Of a stretch of DNA of 64,000 nucleotides, positions 63,755-64,000 are shown in pieces. The stretch is from positions 25,400,348 to 25,464,347 of the forward strand of contig NW_022145601.1 of the NCBI RefSeq assembly GCF_000002235.5, written 5' to 3'. The notes beneath the pieces are model-generated. The model was not told the origin of the DNA and ran no database searches. It was given only the letters and a program-made list of their open reading frames with translations. This DNA comes from Strongylocentrotus purpuratus (taxonomy: Eukaryota; Echinodermata; Echinoidea; Camarodonta; Strongylocentrotidae). Positions within the stretch are counted from its first letter, which is position 1. The number at the start of each line of letters is the position of its first letter. A program made the position numbers and the translations under genes.

Positions 63755-64000
63755 CAGGCGCGGATCTACGGGGGGGGGGGGGGTTAGGGGGTTTAACCCC
63801 CCCCCCCCCTTGGGCGGCCCCCCCCCCTCCCCAAAAAAAAGGGGAAAAAAGAAGAAAAAAAAGGAAAAAAGAAAGAAAAAAGAACGCACGCTGGAGAGAA
63901 ACCCTTTCAAGTGCAAATATTGTGAGAAGATATTCAACTCATCTGGTAACTTAACCAAACACATGATAACTCTGGATATAACTGTGTATTTAACTGTTAC
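63755..64000. mobile_element. hAT-like element with zinc-finger cargo, runs off the window
   Basis: CAGGCGCGGATCTACGGGGG, a G run, TTAGGGGGTTTAACCCC, TTGGGCGGCC, an A-rich run and then the same zinc-finger fragment as at 23,642-23,757, here on the plus strand. The right end lies outside the window. Confidence 0.75.
63884..64000 (+). pseudogene. C2H2 zinc-finger fragment, second copy
   Basis: Frame with NPFKCKYCEKIFNSSGNLTK followed by HMITL. The same residue changes as in the 23.6-kb copy (ERN in the linker, L in place of the last zinc-binding H) show that capture and decay came before the two elements separated. The copy continues past the window end. Confidence 0.75.

Overview
This looks like a stretch of a metazoan nuclear genome, most likely a marine invertebrate deuterostome such as a sea urchin. 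The reasons are dense hAT-like non-autonomous elements with long G/C homopolymers (ends of the type CAGGGGCGGATCC or CAGGCGCGTACGC), tRNA-derived SINEs, a Penelope-like fragment, a Tx1/L1-type LINE and many foldback MITEs. The organism call is inference; no conserved multi-exon host gene was recognised. Almost all the longer open frames are shadows of simple repeats or of transposons.

The window is a patchwork of old duplications. Four direct pairs can be followed by eye: W (about 1.76-5.96 kb with 26.3-28.5 kb), X (12.06-14.38 with 50.57-52.83 kb), Y (29.1-36.06 with 44.8-47.8 kb) and V (36.06-41.16 with 58.83-63.39 kb). Comparing copies gives empty sites for many insertions, so elements can be called with their target-site duplications (TSDs) and put in relative order. 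Two very large inverted repeats sit between the blocks: a 3.6-kb near-perfect palindrome (14,430-18,043) and a 6.8-kb inverted repeat (19,080-25,862).

The best candidate for a host gene is a family of small charged helical proteins of about 90-130 residues, all on the minus strand: four open copies (13.5, 35.1, 47.4 and 51.8 kb) and one broken copy (about 8.1-8.6 kb). Each lies in a duplicated block with conserved 5' flank. Only the 35.1 and 51.8 kb copies keep an upstream CCAAT/TATA promoter-like block; the 51.8 kb copy also has a full CRE and an NRF1-like site farther up. A second, plus-strand gene-like remnant lies beside two of these copies (46.7-47.2 kb and, scattered, 30.5-32.5 kb).

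Mobile DNA makes up most of the rest. hAT-like elements with 8-bp TSDs lie at 9,322-11,251, 20,140-20,279, 20,294-20,600, 36,460-36,896 and 58,615-58,787, and a 5.15-kb composite at 53,383-58,535 has a perfect 15-bp TIR (terminal inverted repeat) and a perfect 8-bp TSD and holds a 5'-truncated LINE and a satellite array. A satellite of about 113 bp with a GC-rich hairpin occurs in four arrays, at least two of them inside such elements. A tRNA-derived SINE at 3.7-4.0 kb shares its 3' tail with LINE 3' fragments at 39.1 and 61.7 kb. Two G-rich elements carry the same degenerate C2H2 zinc-finger fragment. A broken Ty3/Gypsy fragment lies in copy Y1.
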